Positions 14,118 to 21,287 of a stretch of 21,287 nucleotides of DNA are shown here, piece after piece. The stretch comes from CAZEHS01 sp964511875 (GTDB lineage: Bacteria; Bacillota; Clostridia; Peptostreptococcales; Acidaminobacteraceae), in the NCBI GenBank assembly GCA_964511875.1, contig CAZEHS010000053.1, positions 1 to 21,287 of the forward strand, given 5' to 3'. The translations under genes and the position numbers were made by a program. The notes under the pieces are model-generated. The model saw only the letters and a program-made list of their open reading frames with translations. It was not told the origin of the DNA and made no database searches. Numbering within the stretch: position 1 is the first letter of the stretch; the number at the start of each line of letters is the position of its first letter.

Positions 14118-15272
14118 CTATCCCTTATAAACCCCTACACCCTCCACCCAAACCCGCTCCACAGCGGAATCCCAGGCAAACGGATGTCCGTTCCACAGGA
14201 CGAGGTCCGCATCACGGCCCGGTTCAATCGCCCCAAGCCGATCATCGACCTCGAGGATTTCGGCGGCGTTGAGGGTGATGGCGCGGAGAGCTTCCCACTC
14301 TTCCATCCCGGCTTTTACGGACAAAGCGGCGCAGAGATTGAGATGCTGAATGGGAATGACGGGATGATCGGTCATGATAGCGGTTTTAATTCCTGCTTTG
14401 CTGAGAATCCCCGGGGTTTTAAAATCCAGGGCCTTCAATTCGATCTTCGAGCGGGTAGTGAGATGAGGGCCTACGATGGCGGGGTATCCGGCCTTTAATA
14501 GCGCCTCCGGAATCAGATGTCCTTCGGTGCAGTGGTCCAGGGTAAGCTTCAGGTCGAATTCCTTAGCGATGCGTATGGCTGTCAGGATATCATCCGCCCT
14601 GTGGGCATGAGCCTTTACAGGGAGATCGCCGGCGAGCACCGGCAGAAGAGCCTCATATTTGAAATTGTAGCCCGGGCGCTTATCCGGTTCTCCACTCTGC
14701 TTCTTTTTCCAGTATTCACCAGCCAACAGCAGGGTTTCCCGAAGCTTGGCCGCTATTGACATGCGGGTCATGGGAGCCTGTTTCTTATCATTATATACAC
14801 GCTTTGGATTTTCCCCAAAGGCGGTTTTCATTGCAGCGGGAGCCTTGACGATCATCTCATCGATCCGGTTGCCGCTTGTCTTGATAGTGGCGAACTGCCC
14901 CCCAAGCACGTTGGCACTTCCCGGGCCGGTACAGACACAGGTGACTCCTCCCGCCAAGGCTTCAGAAAAACCCCGATCCATGGGATTGATGCCGTCGATG
15001 GCCCGCAGCTCCGGAGTTACCGGATCCGTCATTTCGTTCCCGTCATCCCCTTCAAAGCCCATTCCATCCTCGAACATCCCAAGATGACAGTGGGCGTCGA
15101 TAAGCCCGGGCAAGAGATTCATACCTTTTGCGTCTGTGACTTCACAGTCTGCCGGAACAATGATGTCTTTCCCGACTGACTGGATTTTACCGTTTTGTAT
15201 GAGAACCGTACAGTCTTCGATGACGGTGCTGTTGCGCACATCGAAGACGCTGGCGTTTATGATTGCATGCAT
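14118..15272 (-). CDS. Metal-dependent amidohydrolase family protein
   Basis: A 384-residue cytosolic hydrolase of the amidohydrolase superfamily (imidazolonepropionase-like group). An N-terminal beta-sandwich part (about 1-55, with VLIQNGKIQSVG) precedes the TIM barrel. Likely metal and active-site residues are H61 and H63 in LIDAHCHLG, H222 and H224 in VKAHAHRADD, H247 in LDHCTEGHL, and D302 in TDHPVIPI. The C-terminal IEPGRDADLVLWNGHP closes the sandwich as usual. The start at 15272 is favoured because AAAAGGAG lies 7 bp upstream and the longer frame would read through a dispersed repeat. The substrate cannot be told; the family acts on cyclic amides, dipeptides and related compounds. It lies downstream of tex, separated by the repeat. 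Confidence 0.88.
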   Translation of the reverse strand: MHAIINASVFDVRNSTVIEDCTVLIQNGKIQSVGKDIIVPADCEVTDAKGMNLLPGLIDAHCHLGMFEDGMGFEGDDGNEMTDPVTPELRAIDGINPMDRGFSEALAGGVTCVCTGPGSANVLGGQFATIKTSGNRIDEMIVKAPAAMKTAFGENPKRVYNDKKQAPMTRMSIAAKLRETLLLAGEYWKKKQSGEPDKRPGYNFKYEALLPVLAGDLPVKAHAHRADDILTAIRIAKEFDLKLTLDHCTEGHLIPEALLKAGYPAIVGPHLTTRSKIELKALDFKTPGILSKAGIKTAIMTDHPVIPIQHLNLCAALSVKAGMEEWEALRAITLNAAEILEVDDRLGAIEPGRDADLVLWNGHPFAWDSAVERVWVEGVGVYKG

Positions 15273-15290
15273 TGGTTTCTCCTTTTCATT

Positions 15291-15492
15291 GCCTTCCTCC
15301 GGGTGGAAGGTGATATGCTCACTCTCCCTCCTTGGCCGTTCCGGCATAAGCGATGTGCACCAAATCTCAGATTTGGGCACCCTGCTTAACGGGGATGTCA
15401 CGGAGTGACAGGGGGAGTCGCAGAGCGTACACCCCCTCCGGGACTCCTTCCGTCAGCTTCGCTGACACCTTCCTCCCAGAGGAAGGTTGAGA
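15291..15492. repeat. Modular palindromic repeat, copy 3 (mosaic orientation)
   Basis: It contains the CCTTCCTCC...GGAAGG hairpin, then the inner module in inverted orientation (CATAAGC...GCTTAAC enclosing CAAATC-TCA-GATTTG, about 15345-15390), then TGTCACGGAGTGACA, GGGGGAGTCGCAGAGCG and a second forward unit ending CCTTCCTCCCAGAGGAAGG. It fills the space between the tex stop and the amidohydrolase start. Confidence 0.85.
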
Positions 15493-15496
15493 GTTT

Positions 15497-17644
15497 TCAA
15501 CCTATAACCGGCTTCTTAAGCCCCTTCATACTCAGTGCTATCCTGTTCTTCCTTACGTCAATGGACAGTACCTTCACATCCACCACATCCCCAACAGCAA
15601 CAACCTCCATGGGGTTCTTCACGAATTTGTCGCTGAGTTCGGAGATGTGGACTAGGCCGTCCTGTTTGACGCCGATATCCACGAAGGCGCCGAAATCGAT
15701 GACGTTGCGGACGGTTCCCTGAAGGAGCATGCCCGGCTGAAGGTCCTCCATTTTCAACACGTCGGAGCGGAATACGGGAGCCGGCATATCTTCTCGGGGA
15801 TCTCGGCCCGGCTTTTTAAGCTCAGCCAGTATATCCTTCAGCGTGGGCATACCGGCATCCAGTTCCCGGGCCAGTTTTTCCAGGCCGTACAGATTGGCGC
15901 GGCCCTCTGCTTCTTCGGGGGTTTCACAGTTGAGCAGCTTCAATAGGGCCTTGGCTACGCTGTAGGATTCAGGATGGACCGATGTTCGGTCGAGCAGATC
16001 CTTGGCCTCAGGAATCCGCAGGAATCCAGCCGCCTGAGTGAATGCTGACGGGCCCAGCCGCGGTACTTTGTTGAGTTCTTTGCGGCTCTTGAAGGAACCG
16101 TTGGCATCCCTGTGCTTCACGATATTATTTGCCAGTGTCTTGTTGATGCCGGCAACGTGCTGCAGGAGGGCCGCAGACGCCGTGTTCACATCCACACCTA
16201 CCCGGTTCACAGCATCTTCGACCACACCGCCCAGTACCTCGTCCATCCGTTTTTGGTTGACATCATGCTGGTACTGCCCGACGCCGATGGCCTTGGGGTC
16301 GATCTTGACCAGCTCCGCTAAGGGGTCCTGAAGTCTTCCGGCGATCGAAATCGCACCCCGGATGGAAACATTGATATCCGGATATTCCTCCGTAGCTTCC
16401 TTGGAGGCTGAATACACGGAAGCACCTGCCTCATTTACAATCGTATAGGTCACCGGACGCTTCAGACCGCGGATCAGCTCCGCAACAAAGAGTTCTGATT
16501 CCCGGGATGCCGTGCCGTTCCCGATGGCGATGACATCAATCCCGTGCTTCTCAATCATGGCTGTCAGTTTCTTTGTGGCGCCCTCCACATCGTTTTCAGG
16601 GGCAGTGGGGTATACCGTATCGAAGGCCAGCAGTTTTCCGTTAGGATCCATGACAGCGATCTTGCACCCGGTCCGGAAAGCCGGATCGAAGCCCATGACG
16701 GTCTTTCCTTTTATGGGTGCCTGCAGCAGCAGGTTCTTGAGATTGATCCCGAACACCTTGATAGCCTGCTCTTCTGCTTTTTCAGAAAGGTCGTTGCGCA
16801 GTTCCCGTTCTATGGCAGGTTCTATCAGTCGGCCATAGCTGTCGGCCAATGTCTTTCTGAGATACTCGGCGGATTCATGTGATGAATCACGAATGATCTG
16901 AGCGTTCAGCCATTCATGAATGATTTCCACCGGAGCCAGGACCTTCACCTTCAGGAAATCTTCCCGTTCCCCGCGGTTGATGGCCAGAGTCCGGTGAGGC
17001 GGCAGGGTCTTGAGCGCTTCTGCATAGTCATAATACTGCTCATAAACGGATTCCGTCGAGGAATTCTTGGCCTCTGAACGGAGTCTTCCCAGGTCCCCTG
17101 TGACTTTTCGGATGTATTTCCGGTAATCCGCATTGTCGGAGATCCGCTCCGCAATGATATCCATGGCCCCTTGCAAAGCCTCTGAAACAGCGGCGACTCC
17201 TTTCTCCTCCGAGATGAAGGTAGCAGCCAGGGCTTCCAACCCTGTTGTATCCTGAGCCTGAATCCTGTCAGCCAGGGGCTCCAATCCTTTTTCACGGGCA
17301 ATGATGGCCCGCGTCCGCTTCTTAGGCCTGAAGGGACGGTACAGATCCTCCACCTCGGCCAATATCTTTGCGTTTTCAATGGCGCTTTGCAGCTCCGGTG
17401 TCAGCTTGCCAAGCTCCTCGACCATGCGCAGCACTTCTTCTTTCCTGTCAGACAGGCTGCGCAGATAAATCAGCCGATCCCCCAGATCACGCAGGGTGAC
17501 ATCGCTCAGATCCCCGGTGGCTTCCTTCCTGTATCGTGCAATGAATGGGATGGTGTTTCCCTGATCTATCAGTTCAACAGTGCTTACAACCTGTGATTCC
17601 TTAAGGCCCAGTTCCTTGGCCAGCTGTTTGATGATGGGGTTCAT
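15497..17644 (-). CDS. tex: Tex family S1 RNA-binding protein
   Basis: A 715-residue protein of the Tex/Spt6-like family, linked to transcription and RNA handling. The start is family-typical (IIKQLAKELGLKESQV) and is followed by helical segments with NTIPFIARYRKEATG. The central YqgF-like RNase-H fold contains VMGFDPAFRTGCKIAVMD (about residues 318-336) and IAIGNGTASRESELFV. The helix-hairpin-helix part contains VNTASAALLQHVAGI and GSFKSRKELNKVPRLG. The C-terminal S1 domain (about 645-712) contains GTVRNVIDFGAFVDIGVKQD and DGLVHISELSDKFV. Length is normal. GGAGG lies 6 bp before the start. It is flanked on both sides by repeat copies and appears monocistronic. No promoter was identified within the repeat-filled upstream region. 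Confidence 0.96.
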   Translation of the reverse strand: MNPIIKQLAKELGLKESQVVSTVELIDQGNTIPFIARYRKEATGDLSDVTLRDLGDRLIYLRSLSDRKEEVLRMVEELGKLTPELQSAIENAKILAEVEDLYRPFRPKKRTRAIIAREKGLEPLADRIQAQDTTGLEALAATFISEEKGVAAVSEALQGAMDIIAERISDNADYRKYIRKVTGDLGRLRSEAKNSSTESVYEQYYDYAEALKTLPPHRTLAINRGEREDFLKVKVLAPVEIIHEWLNAQIIRDSSHESAEYLRKTLADSYGRLIEPAIERELRNDLSEKAEEQAIKVFGINLKNLLLQAPIKGKTVMGFDPAFRTGCKIAVMDPNGKLLAFDTVYPTAPENDVEGATKKLTAMIEKHGIDVIAIGNGTASRESELFVAELIRGLKRPVTYTIVNEAGASVYSASKEATEEYPDINVSIRGAISIAGRLQDPLAELVKIDPKAIGVGQYQHDVNQKRMDEVLGGVVEDAVNRVGVDVNTASAALLQHVAGINKTLANNIVKHRDANGSFKSRKELNKVPRLGPSAFTQAAGFLRIPEAKDLLDRTSVHPESYSVAKALLKLLNCETPEEAEGRANLYGLEKLARELDAGMPTLKDILAELKKPGRDPREDMPAPVFRSDVLKMEDLQPGMLLQGTVRNVIDFGAFVDIGVKQDGLVHISELSDKFVKNPMEVVAVGDVVDVKVLSIDVRKNRIALSMKGLKKPVIG

Positions 17645-17685
17645 GATATTCCTCCGGATTTCATACAGAATAATAAATCTTTAGC

Positions 17686-17711
17686 CACGGATAACACGGA
17701 TTTTCACGGAT
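17686..17711. repeat. Three direct CACGGAT repeats
   Basis: CACGGAT occurs at 17686, 17695 and 17705, with periods of 9 and 10 bp, just before repeat copy 4 and 42 bp upstream of tex. It resembles a repeat phrase I have met in intergenic DNA of diverse bacteria, and the borders of the element at 13942-14093. No function is assigned. Confidence 0.6.
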
Positions 17712-17722
17712 GGAGGTTCCTT

Positions 17723-17839
17723 GCCTTCCTCCGGGAGGAAGGTGGCAGCGAAGCTGACGGAAGGAGTCTGCGGGACGTGACATTCGAATCACGCAGACTC
17801 CCCCTGTCACTCCGTGACATCCCCCTCCCGGAGGGAGAC
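17723..17839. repeat. Modular palindromic repeat, copy 4 (short form)
   Basis: It holds hairpin CCTTCCTCCGGGAGGAAGG, a 10-bp stem GGAGTCTGCG (17763-17772) with CGCAGACTCC (17792-17801), TGTCACTCCGTGACA, and CCCTCCCGGAGGG. The inner module is absent. It lies between the chemoreceptor terminator and tex, on the strand opposite to copies 1 and 2. Confidence 0.85.
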
Positions 17840-17861
17840 AACGAATTTTTATCTCTATTAT

Positions 17862-17890
17862 CAAAAAGACCCCGGCAATAAGCCGGGGCC
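17862..17890 (-). terminator. Terminator of the chemoreceptor gene
   Basis: On the minus strand CCCCGGC (17888-17882) and GCCGGGG (17876-17870) pair over a 5-nt loop and are followed by TCTTTTTGAT. It lies 11 bp after the stop codon. Confidence 0.9.
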
Positions 17891-17901
17891 CTGCATCTCT
17901 A

Positions 17902-20040
17902 TTATACATTCAAACGGAACTTTGTTACAACCGCTTCTAGTTCATCGGACATCATCACCAGGCTGTCAATGGATTCTGTGATGTGGTGGATGGCAGCGTT
18001 CTGTTCTTCTACGTTAGCAAGGACATTCTGGGCTTCTACAGAGGTCTCTTCCGAAACCATCATGATCCCTTCAATGCTGTCGACAACGGATTCCATCCCA
18101 TGGGTCAGTTCCTTCAGCGATTCGGTAAAGGAACGTATTTGATGGGTGACCGCCTGACTCTCTGAAATGATGCTCATAAAAGAGTCTGCTGTTTCGTGGA
18201 CAACCTGCGTTTCCTTCTGGATGTCCGACATGCTCTGGTCCATCGAGCCGACTATGTTCTGGGTTTCGGTTTGGATGGCCTTGATTTTCCTGTTGATTTC
18301 CTCTGAAGCGTTCTTGGACTGATCCGCGAGATTTTTTACTTCATTGGCAACAACGGTGAAACCCCGTCCGTGCTCCCCGGCACGGGCCGCTTCAATGGAA
18401 GCATTCAGGGCCAACAGGTTGGTCTGATCGGATATTTTCTTGATGAAATCCACTATTGTTCCGATTTCACCGATATGTATGCTGAGATTTCCTACCAGGC
18501 TGCTGCTGCTGTTGACTATACGATTGATGGAGTCCATGATGCCGACAATCTTTTCCACATTTTTTGATCCGCCCTGAGCCATCGCTGAAGCTTTCTCTGA
18601 GGATTTCAACATCACCTGTGAATTCTCCTCAACCCCTTTGAGGCTGGAAGCCATTTGAGTGATGGCCGCATTCCCCTGTTCGACATTGAGGATCTGCCCC
18701 TGGGTGCCTTGGGCCACTTTTTCAATGATTCCGGAAATATGATTGGAAGCATCCGATGTCAGTTCAGCGTTATGATTCAGTTCCTGTGTCACTTCCTTGA
18801 TCATTCCTGTGGACACGTTGACGTTATTGATCAGTTCAGAGAGAGAATGGACCATCTCCGAGAATGCAGACTGCAATATCCCCATCTCATTTTTAGAATC
18901 CACAGCGATATCAACGGTCAGGTCACCGTCCTTGATGCGCTGGGCGCTGCGGATAAGCGCCTGGATAGGCCTGGTGAAGTTACGGGCTGCCAGAACTCCG
19001 ATCACTGCACCGACAAAAATGAAAATCATCATGGATGTCAGCAGCCTGTTCAGTCCTGCTCTGGATGCCTCCATCACTTCTGACACCTGCTGTTCAGAAA
19101 CGACACTCCAGTTCGAATCAAGATTCTTCGTATAACCGGCAATTACTTTTTCCCCGGAGAAATTCGTATACTCTGATGTCTTGTCCGGTCCCTCAAGGTT
19201 TTCTATGACCCCATCCGTTCCTTTGGAAGCGGCTTTCACCTTCAGCACGTTGGCTACAGAAGGTACCGTAGTGAAATCATTTGCCTGGAGGGAATTGTAA
19301 TCAGGATGAGCCATCAGTTTCCCCTGAGAATCCACCAGGTAGACGACTCCTGTTTTACCTGCCTTTTGAGGAGTGATGAGGTCTCTGGCCAAAACATCCG
19401 TTCGCAGATCGAACGCGACTGTTCCGGTTTTACCATGATAGATATTCACAACGGGCATTGCGATTGTTACTATGGGGATATTGCTGACCGGATCCATGCC
19501 GATGCCGGATATATAACGGGAACCATTGGAAGCGCTCTTGTACCACGCCTCGTCCTTCACCGATTTACCTACATGGCTTGCCTTCGTTGAAACAATGATA
19601 TTGCCGGAAGCATCCGCCATATAGATGTTTTTTATCTGCTGATTGTTATTCAGAATCTGTATGAAGCTTATCTGACGGTCATTCATGTTCATAGCTTCGA
19701 TGTCCAGAGCACTTACCACTGTCTTCACAGTACCGATCGTATTGCTCACATACTGCCAGACCTGATCCCCGACGTTCTTCGACAGACTGTAGTTCATCTC
19801 TCTGGCATCCAGCAGACCTTTCGCCTGTTCCATCCGATAATTCAGAGCTCCGCTTATTCCAACGGAACCTGCCACCAGAAGTACCATCACCAGAGCTAAA
19901 CGAACACCCATGCGGTCGATGACGCGGATTGTCGAACTCTTTTCAATCGCCGGCTCTTCGGATTTCTCAGAACCAACCCACTCCGAATCCGCTTCAAACT
20001 GTATTTCCTCTGGCTCTTTGTCTTCTGTCCATCCCGCCAT
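17902..20040 (-). CDS. Methyl-accepting chemotaxis protein with dCache sensor
   Basis: A 712-residue transmembrane chemoreceptor. An acidic cytoplasmic N-terminus (1-45) precedes TM1 (about 46-66). A periplasmic-type double Cache domain (about 68-330, with YMADASGNIIVSTKASHVGK and YLVDSQGKLMAHPDY) binds the stimulus outside the cell. TM2 is at about 333-352 and HAMP at about 353-406. The signalling helices contain the hairpin tip DQTNLLALNASIEAARAGEH (538-557), the CheA/CheW contact. Of the usual amino-acid ligand motif only WY (166-167) is plain, so the ligand is unknown. The start at 20040 is chosen over one 15 codons upstream because GGAGG lies 7 bp before it. It is monocistronic, ends without a CheR-tethering pentapeptide, and implies a motile host. 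Confidence 0.95.
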   Translation of the reverse strand: MAGWTEDKEPEEIQFEADSEWVGSEKSEEPAIEKSSTIRVIDRMGVRLALVMVLLVAGSVGISGALNYRMEQAKGLLDAREMNYSLSKNVGDQVWQYVSNTIGTVKTVVSALDIEAMNMNDRQISFIQILNNNQQIKNIYMADASGNIIVSTKASHVGKSVKDEAWYKSASNGSRYISGIGMDPVSNIPIVTIAMPVVNIYHGKTGTVAFDLRTDVLARDLITPQKAGKTGVVYLVDSQGKLMAHPDYNSLQANDFTTVPSVANVLKVKAASKGTDGVIENLEGPDKTSEYTNFSGEKVIAGYTKNLDSNWSVVSEQQVSEVMEASRAGLNRLLTSMMIFIFVGAVIGVLAARNFTRPIQALIRSAQRIKDGDLTVDIAVDSKNEMGILQSAFSEMVHSLSELINNVNVSTGMIKEVTQELNHNAELTSDASNHISGIIEKVAQGTQGQILNVEQGNAAITQMASSLKGVEENSQVMLKSSEKASAMAQGGSKNVEKIVGIMDSINRIVNSSSSLVGNLSIHIGEIGTIVDFIKKISDQTNLLALNASIEAARAGEHGRGFTVVANEVKNLADQSKNASEEINRKIKAIQTETQNIVGSMDQSMSDIQKETQVVHETADSFMSIISESQAVTHQIRSFTESLKELTHGMESVVDSIEGIMMVSEETSVEAQNVLANVEEQNAAIHHITESIDSLVMMSDELEAVVTKFRLNV

Positions 20041-20151
20041 TATGAATCCTCCGTCCGTAGAGTACTGTCTTTCTAATTCTATCATGAAATAAATCGGTTT
20101 CCCGCAGCCTTCTCATGATTTTGTGGGAATTGTCGAATAATTCTACGAAAA

Positions 20152-20179
20152 TGTTAAAGGACAGGAACTGTTCCTGCCC
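20152..20179 (-). terminator. Probable terminator of the acidic-protein gene
   Basis: On the minus strand GGGCAGGAA-CAG-TTCCTGTCC (20179-20159; 9-bp stem with one mismatch) is followed by TTTAACATTTTC. It lies 46 bp after the stop codon of the acidic-protein gene. The U-tract is interrupted. Between 20041 and 20151 no clear promoter of the chemoreceptor gene was seen. Confidence 0.5.
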
Positions 20180-20225
20180 TAACCTTGCAAATCATGCTTT
20201 TTCAATGCTTCTGATTTCTTATATG

Positions 20226-20504
20226 CTATTCCCTGTCATCATCATCGCATTCGTCATCATCATCATCTTCGTCGTCTTCTTCATCTTCTTCATCATCTTC
20301 GTCTTCTTCATCCTCGTCGTCGTCTTCTTCTTCATCTTCGTCTTCGTCATAATAGTCGTCTTCATCTTCGTCTTCTTCTTCATCTTCATCGACTTCCCCG
20401 TCGCCGCCGTTCAAGTTCGGAATACCTTCTTCCGGGTCATCCCATAAACTTGGTTGCAGTTCCTTCGGCAGATTCACCGACTCTGTTTCTATCCTTTTGG
20501 TCAT
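20226..20504 (-). CDS. Small protein with extremely acidic C-terminal tail
   Basis: A 92-residue protein. Residues 1-36 are ordinary, beginning MTKRIETESVNLPKELQPSL and including WDDPEEGIPN. From residue 37, 51 of 56 residues are Asp or Glu, broken only by one V, two Y (51-52), one C and one R. GGAGG lies 7 bp before the start at 20504, which decides against an ATG ten codons earlier. The tail uses GAA, GAC, GAT and an occasional GAG in mixed order, more like selection on protein than a pure triplet repeat. It has no HARE-HTH domain of the RNA polymerase delta subunit, which also has an acidic tail. Charge mimicry of nucleic acid or binding of basic proteins is possible. Function is unknown; the gene follows prfB after a strong terminator. 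Confidence 0.7.
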   Translation of the reverse strand: MTKRIETESVNLPKELQPSLWDDPEEGIPNLNGGDGEVDEDEEEDEDEDDYYDEDEDEEEDDDEDEEDEDDEEDEEDDEDDDDDECDDDDRE

Positions 20505-20569
20505 AGTGGCACCTCCATTCTTCAATATAATCAAGATACCCGGCTATTCAGGTTTTAATCATGCAAAAT

Positions 20570-20730
20570 CTCAACCTCCATCCTGGAGGGAGGTGGCAGC
20601 GAAGCTGGCCACAGTGCCTACAGGTGATTGACAAATCAAGATTTGTATCACCTGTGTCACTTTTGGCATAAGCGACCCACACAAAATCATAGATTTTGGC
20701 GGTCTGCTTAACGAAAAGGAGTCCGGGACG
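20570..20730. repeat. Modular palindromic repeat, copy 5 (long form, inverted)
   Basis: It starts with an altered GGAGG hairpin, then GGTGGCAGCGAAGCTGGCCACAG... and both inner-module hairpins in the opposite orientation to copy 2: ACAGGTGAT...ATCACCTGT (20620-20655) enclosing CAAATC-AA-GATTTG, and TAAGC...GCTTA enclosing AAAATC-ATA-GATTTT (20669-20710). It ends at AAGGAGTCCGGGACGG, touching the prfB terminator. Stems differ from copy 2 by paired changes. Confidence 0.85.
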
Positions 20731-20731
20731 G

Positions 20732-20772
20732 AAAAAACCGCCTTCGGCAGTTCATCTCTGCCGAAGGCGGTT
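20732..20772 (-). terminator. Rho-independent terminator of prfB
   Basis: A 15-bp perfect stem, AACCGCCTTCGGCAG (20736-20750) with its inverse at 20758-20772, has a 7-nt loop and is followed on the minus strand by TTTTTTCC. The stem begins 1 bp after the prfB stop codon. Confidence 0.95.
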
Positions 20773-20773
20773 C

Positions 20774-21287
20774 CTATTCGCTCTTTTTTCCTGTCGCTTT
20801 CATCCTCAGCCAGGCATCGATGAAAGGCTCAAGCTTGCCATCCATGACACCCTGCACATTACCTACTTCTGCATTGGTACGGTGATCCTTCACCATATTG
20901 TACGGATTGAACACGTAGGACCGGATCTGGCTGCCCCAGGCTATTTGAGAATAATCGCCTGCAAGGTCCTCAATCCGTTCCTTCTGCTCTGATTCCTTCA
21001 ACTCAATAAGTTTTCCCATCAGCATTTTCATGGCTGTTGCCCGGTTGCTGATCTGAGACCGTTCACTTTGGCACTGGACAACTGCACCTGTGGGGATATG
21101 AGTGATCCGAACAGCAGAATCGGTGGTGTTGATGTGCTGACCACCTGCACCGGTAGCCCGGTAGGTGTCCACTCGCAAATCCTTGGGATTGATGTCAATC
21201 ACAATGGAATCGTCCAGCTCCGGCATCACATCCACTGATGCAAACGAGGTGTGGCGCTTTCCACTGGAATCGAACGGTGAAATCCGA
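20774..21287 (-). CDS. prfB: Peptide chain release factor 2 (C-terminal part)
   Basis: The C-terminal 171 codons of RF2, which ends translation at UGA and UAA. The frame is open to the window edge (first whole codon at 21286), reading RISPFDSSGKRHTSFASVDV, so the gene continues beyond 21287. The universal GGQ motif lies in RATGAGGQHINTTDSAVRIT, which positions water for peptidyl-tRNA hydrolysis. Downstream, QCQSERSQISNRATAMKML and the NPYNMVKDHRTN segment are family-typical, followed by VMDGKLEPFIDAWL at the C-terminus. The stop-codon recognition loop and the N-terminal programmed frameshift common in prfB are outside the window. It is followed at once by a strong terminator. Confidence 0.97.
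   Translation of the reverse strand, partial: RISPFDSSGKRHTSFASVDVMPELDDSIVIDINPKDLRVDTYRATGAGGQHINTTDSAVRITHIPTGAVVQCQSERSQISNRATAMKMLMGKLIELKESEQKERIEDLAGDYSQIAWGSQIRSYVFNPYNMVKDHRTNAEVGNVQGVMDGKLEPFIDAWLRMKATGKKSE

Noticed and set aside
18361..18460. CRISPR or other array signals in the chemoreceptor and elsewhere
   Set aside because: No regularly spaced identical repeats with unique spacers were found anywhere in the window.
20115..20447. Plus-strand frame encoding a run of Ile, Phe and Val that looks like a membrane protein
   Set aside because: It is the complement of the Asp/Glu codons of the acidic-protein gene and has no ribosome binding site.

Overview
The window looks like chromosomal DNA from an anaerobic, motile member of the Bacillota, most likely class Clostridia. 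The evidence is a glutamate dehydrogenase of the Clostridium symbiosum type, a small clostridial 2[4Fe-4S] ferredoxin, the redox repressor Rex, a P-loop protein with an Asp23/Gls24 domain, strong AGGAGG ribosome binding sites, and the gene set tsaE-tsaB-rimI / tsaD / ABC-F / rex. In Bacillus subtilis those genes lie together as ydiB-ydiC-ydiD-ydiE-ydiF-(moaC)-rex. Genus cannot be fixed from this sequence. No rRNA, tRNA, CRISPR array, transposase or phage gene was seen.

Layout. 1-1343: gdhA (minus), all but the last base of its probable stop codon, behind a leader of about 370 nt that contains a terminator-like hairpin. 1977-2792: P-loop/Asp23 protein (minus). 3075-3245: ferredoxin (plus), sharing a hairpin terminator with rex (3293-3931, minus). 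rex has a textbook promoter and a likely Rex operator at its own start site. 4089-6008: ABC-F protein (plus), then acpP (6139-6369, plus) with its own promoter and terminator. 6429-6774 holds two tandem copies of a palindromic repeat, followed by a dense array of DnaA-box-like 9-mers (6797-6939). From 7062 to the right edge every gene is on the minus strand. In transcription order (right to left) these are prfB (partial), a very acidic small protein, a dCache chemoreceptor, tex, an amidohydrolase, tsaE-tsaB-rimI, a four-gene MacAB/YknWXYZ-type exporter operon, and tsaD.

How the genes work together. TsaE, TsaB and TsaD are core parts of the tRNA t6A system. RimI, which acetylates ribosomal protein S18, is encoded with them. 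ABC-F, PrfB, Tex and AcpP are also housekeeping functions, in translation, nucleic-acid handling and lipid synthesis. GdhA, ferredoxin and Rex belong to amino-acid and redox metabolism under anaerobic conditions. The exporter (adaptor, ATPase, FtsX-type permease, Yip1 protein) is most like the B. subtilis YknWXYZ system, and it sits between rimI and tsaD, which are adjacent in B. subtilis.

The most unusual material is non-coding. A mosaic family of GC-rich palindromes occurs at four places downstream of gene ends (one place has two tandem copies). Three copies carry an inner module whose stems keep pairing through paired base changes. There is also the DnaA-box array far from dnaA, and a 34-bp inverted repeat around an 84-bp core between tsaE and the amidohydrolase gene. 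I found no clearly new multi-gene system. The best candidates for new biology are the modular repeat, the DnaA-box array, the acidic protein and the attenuator-like gdhA leader.
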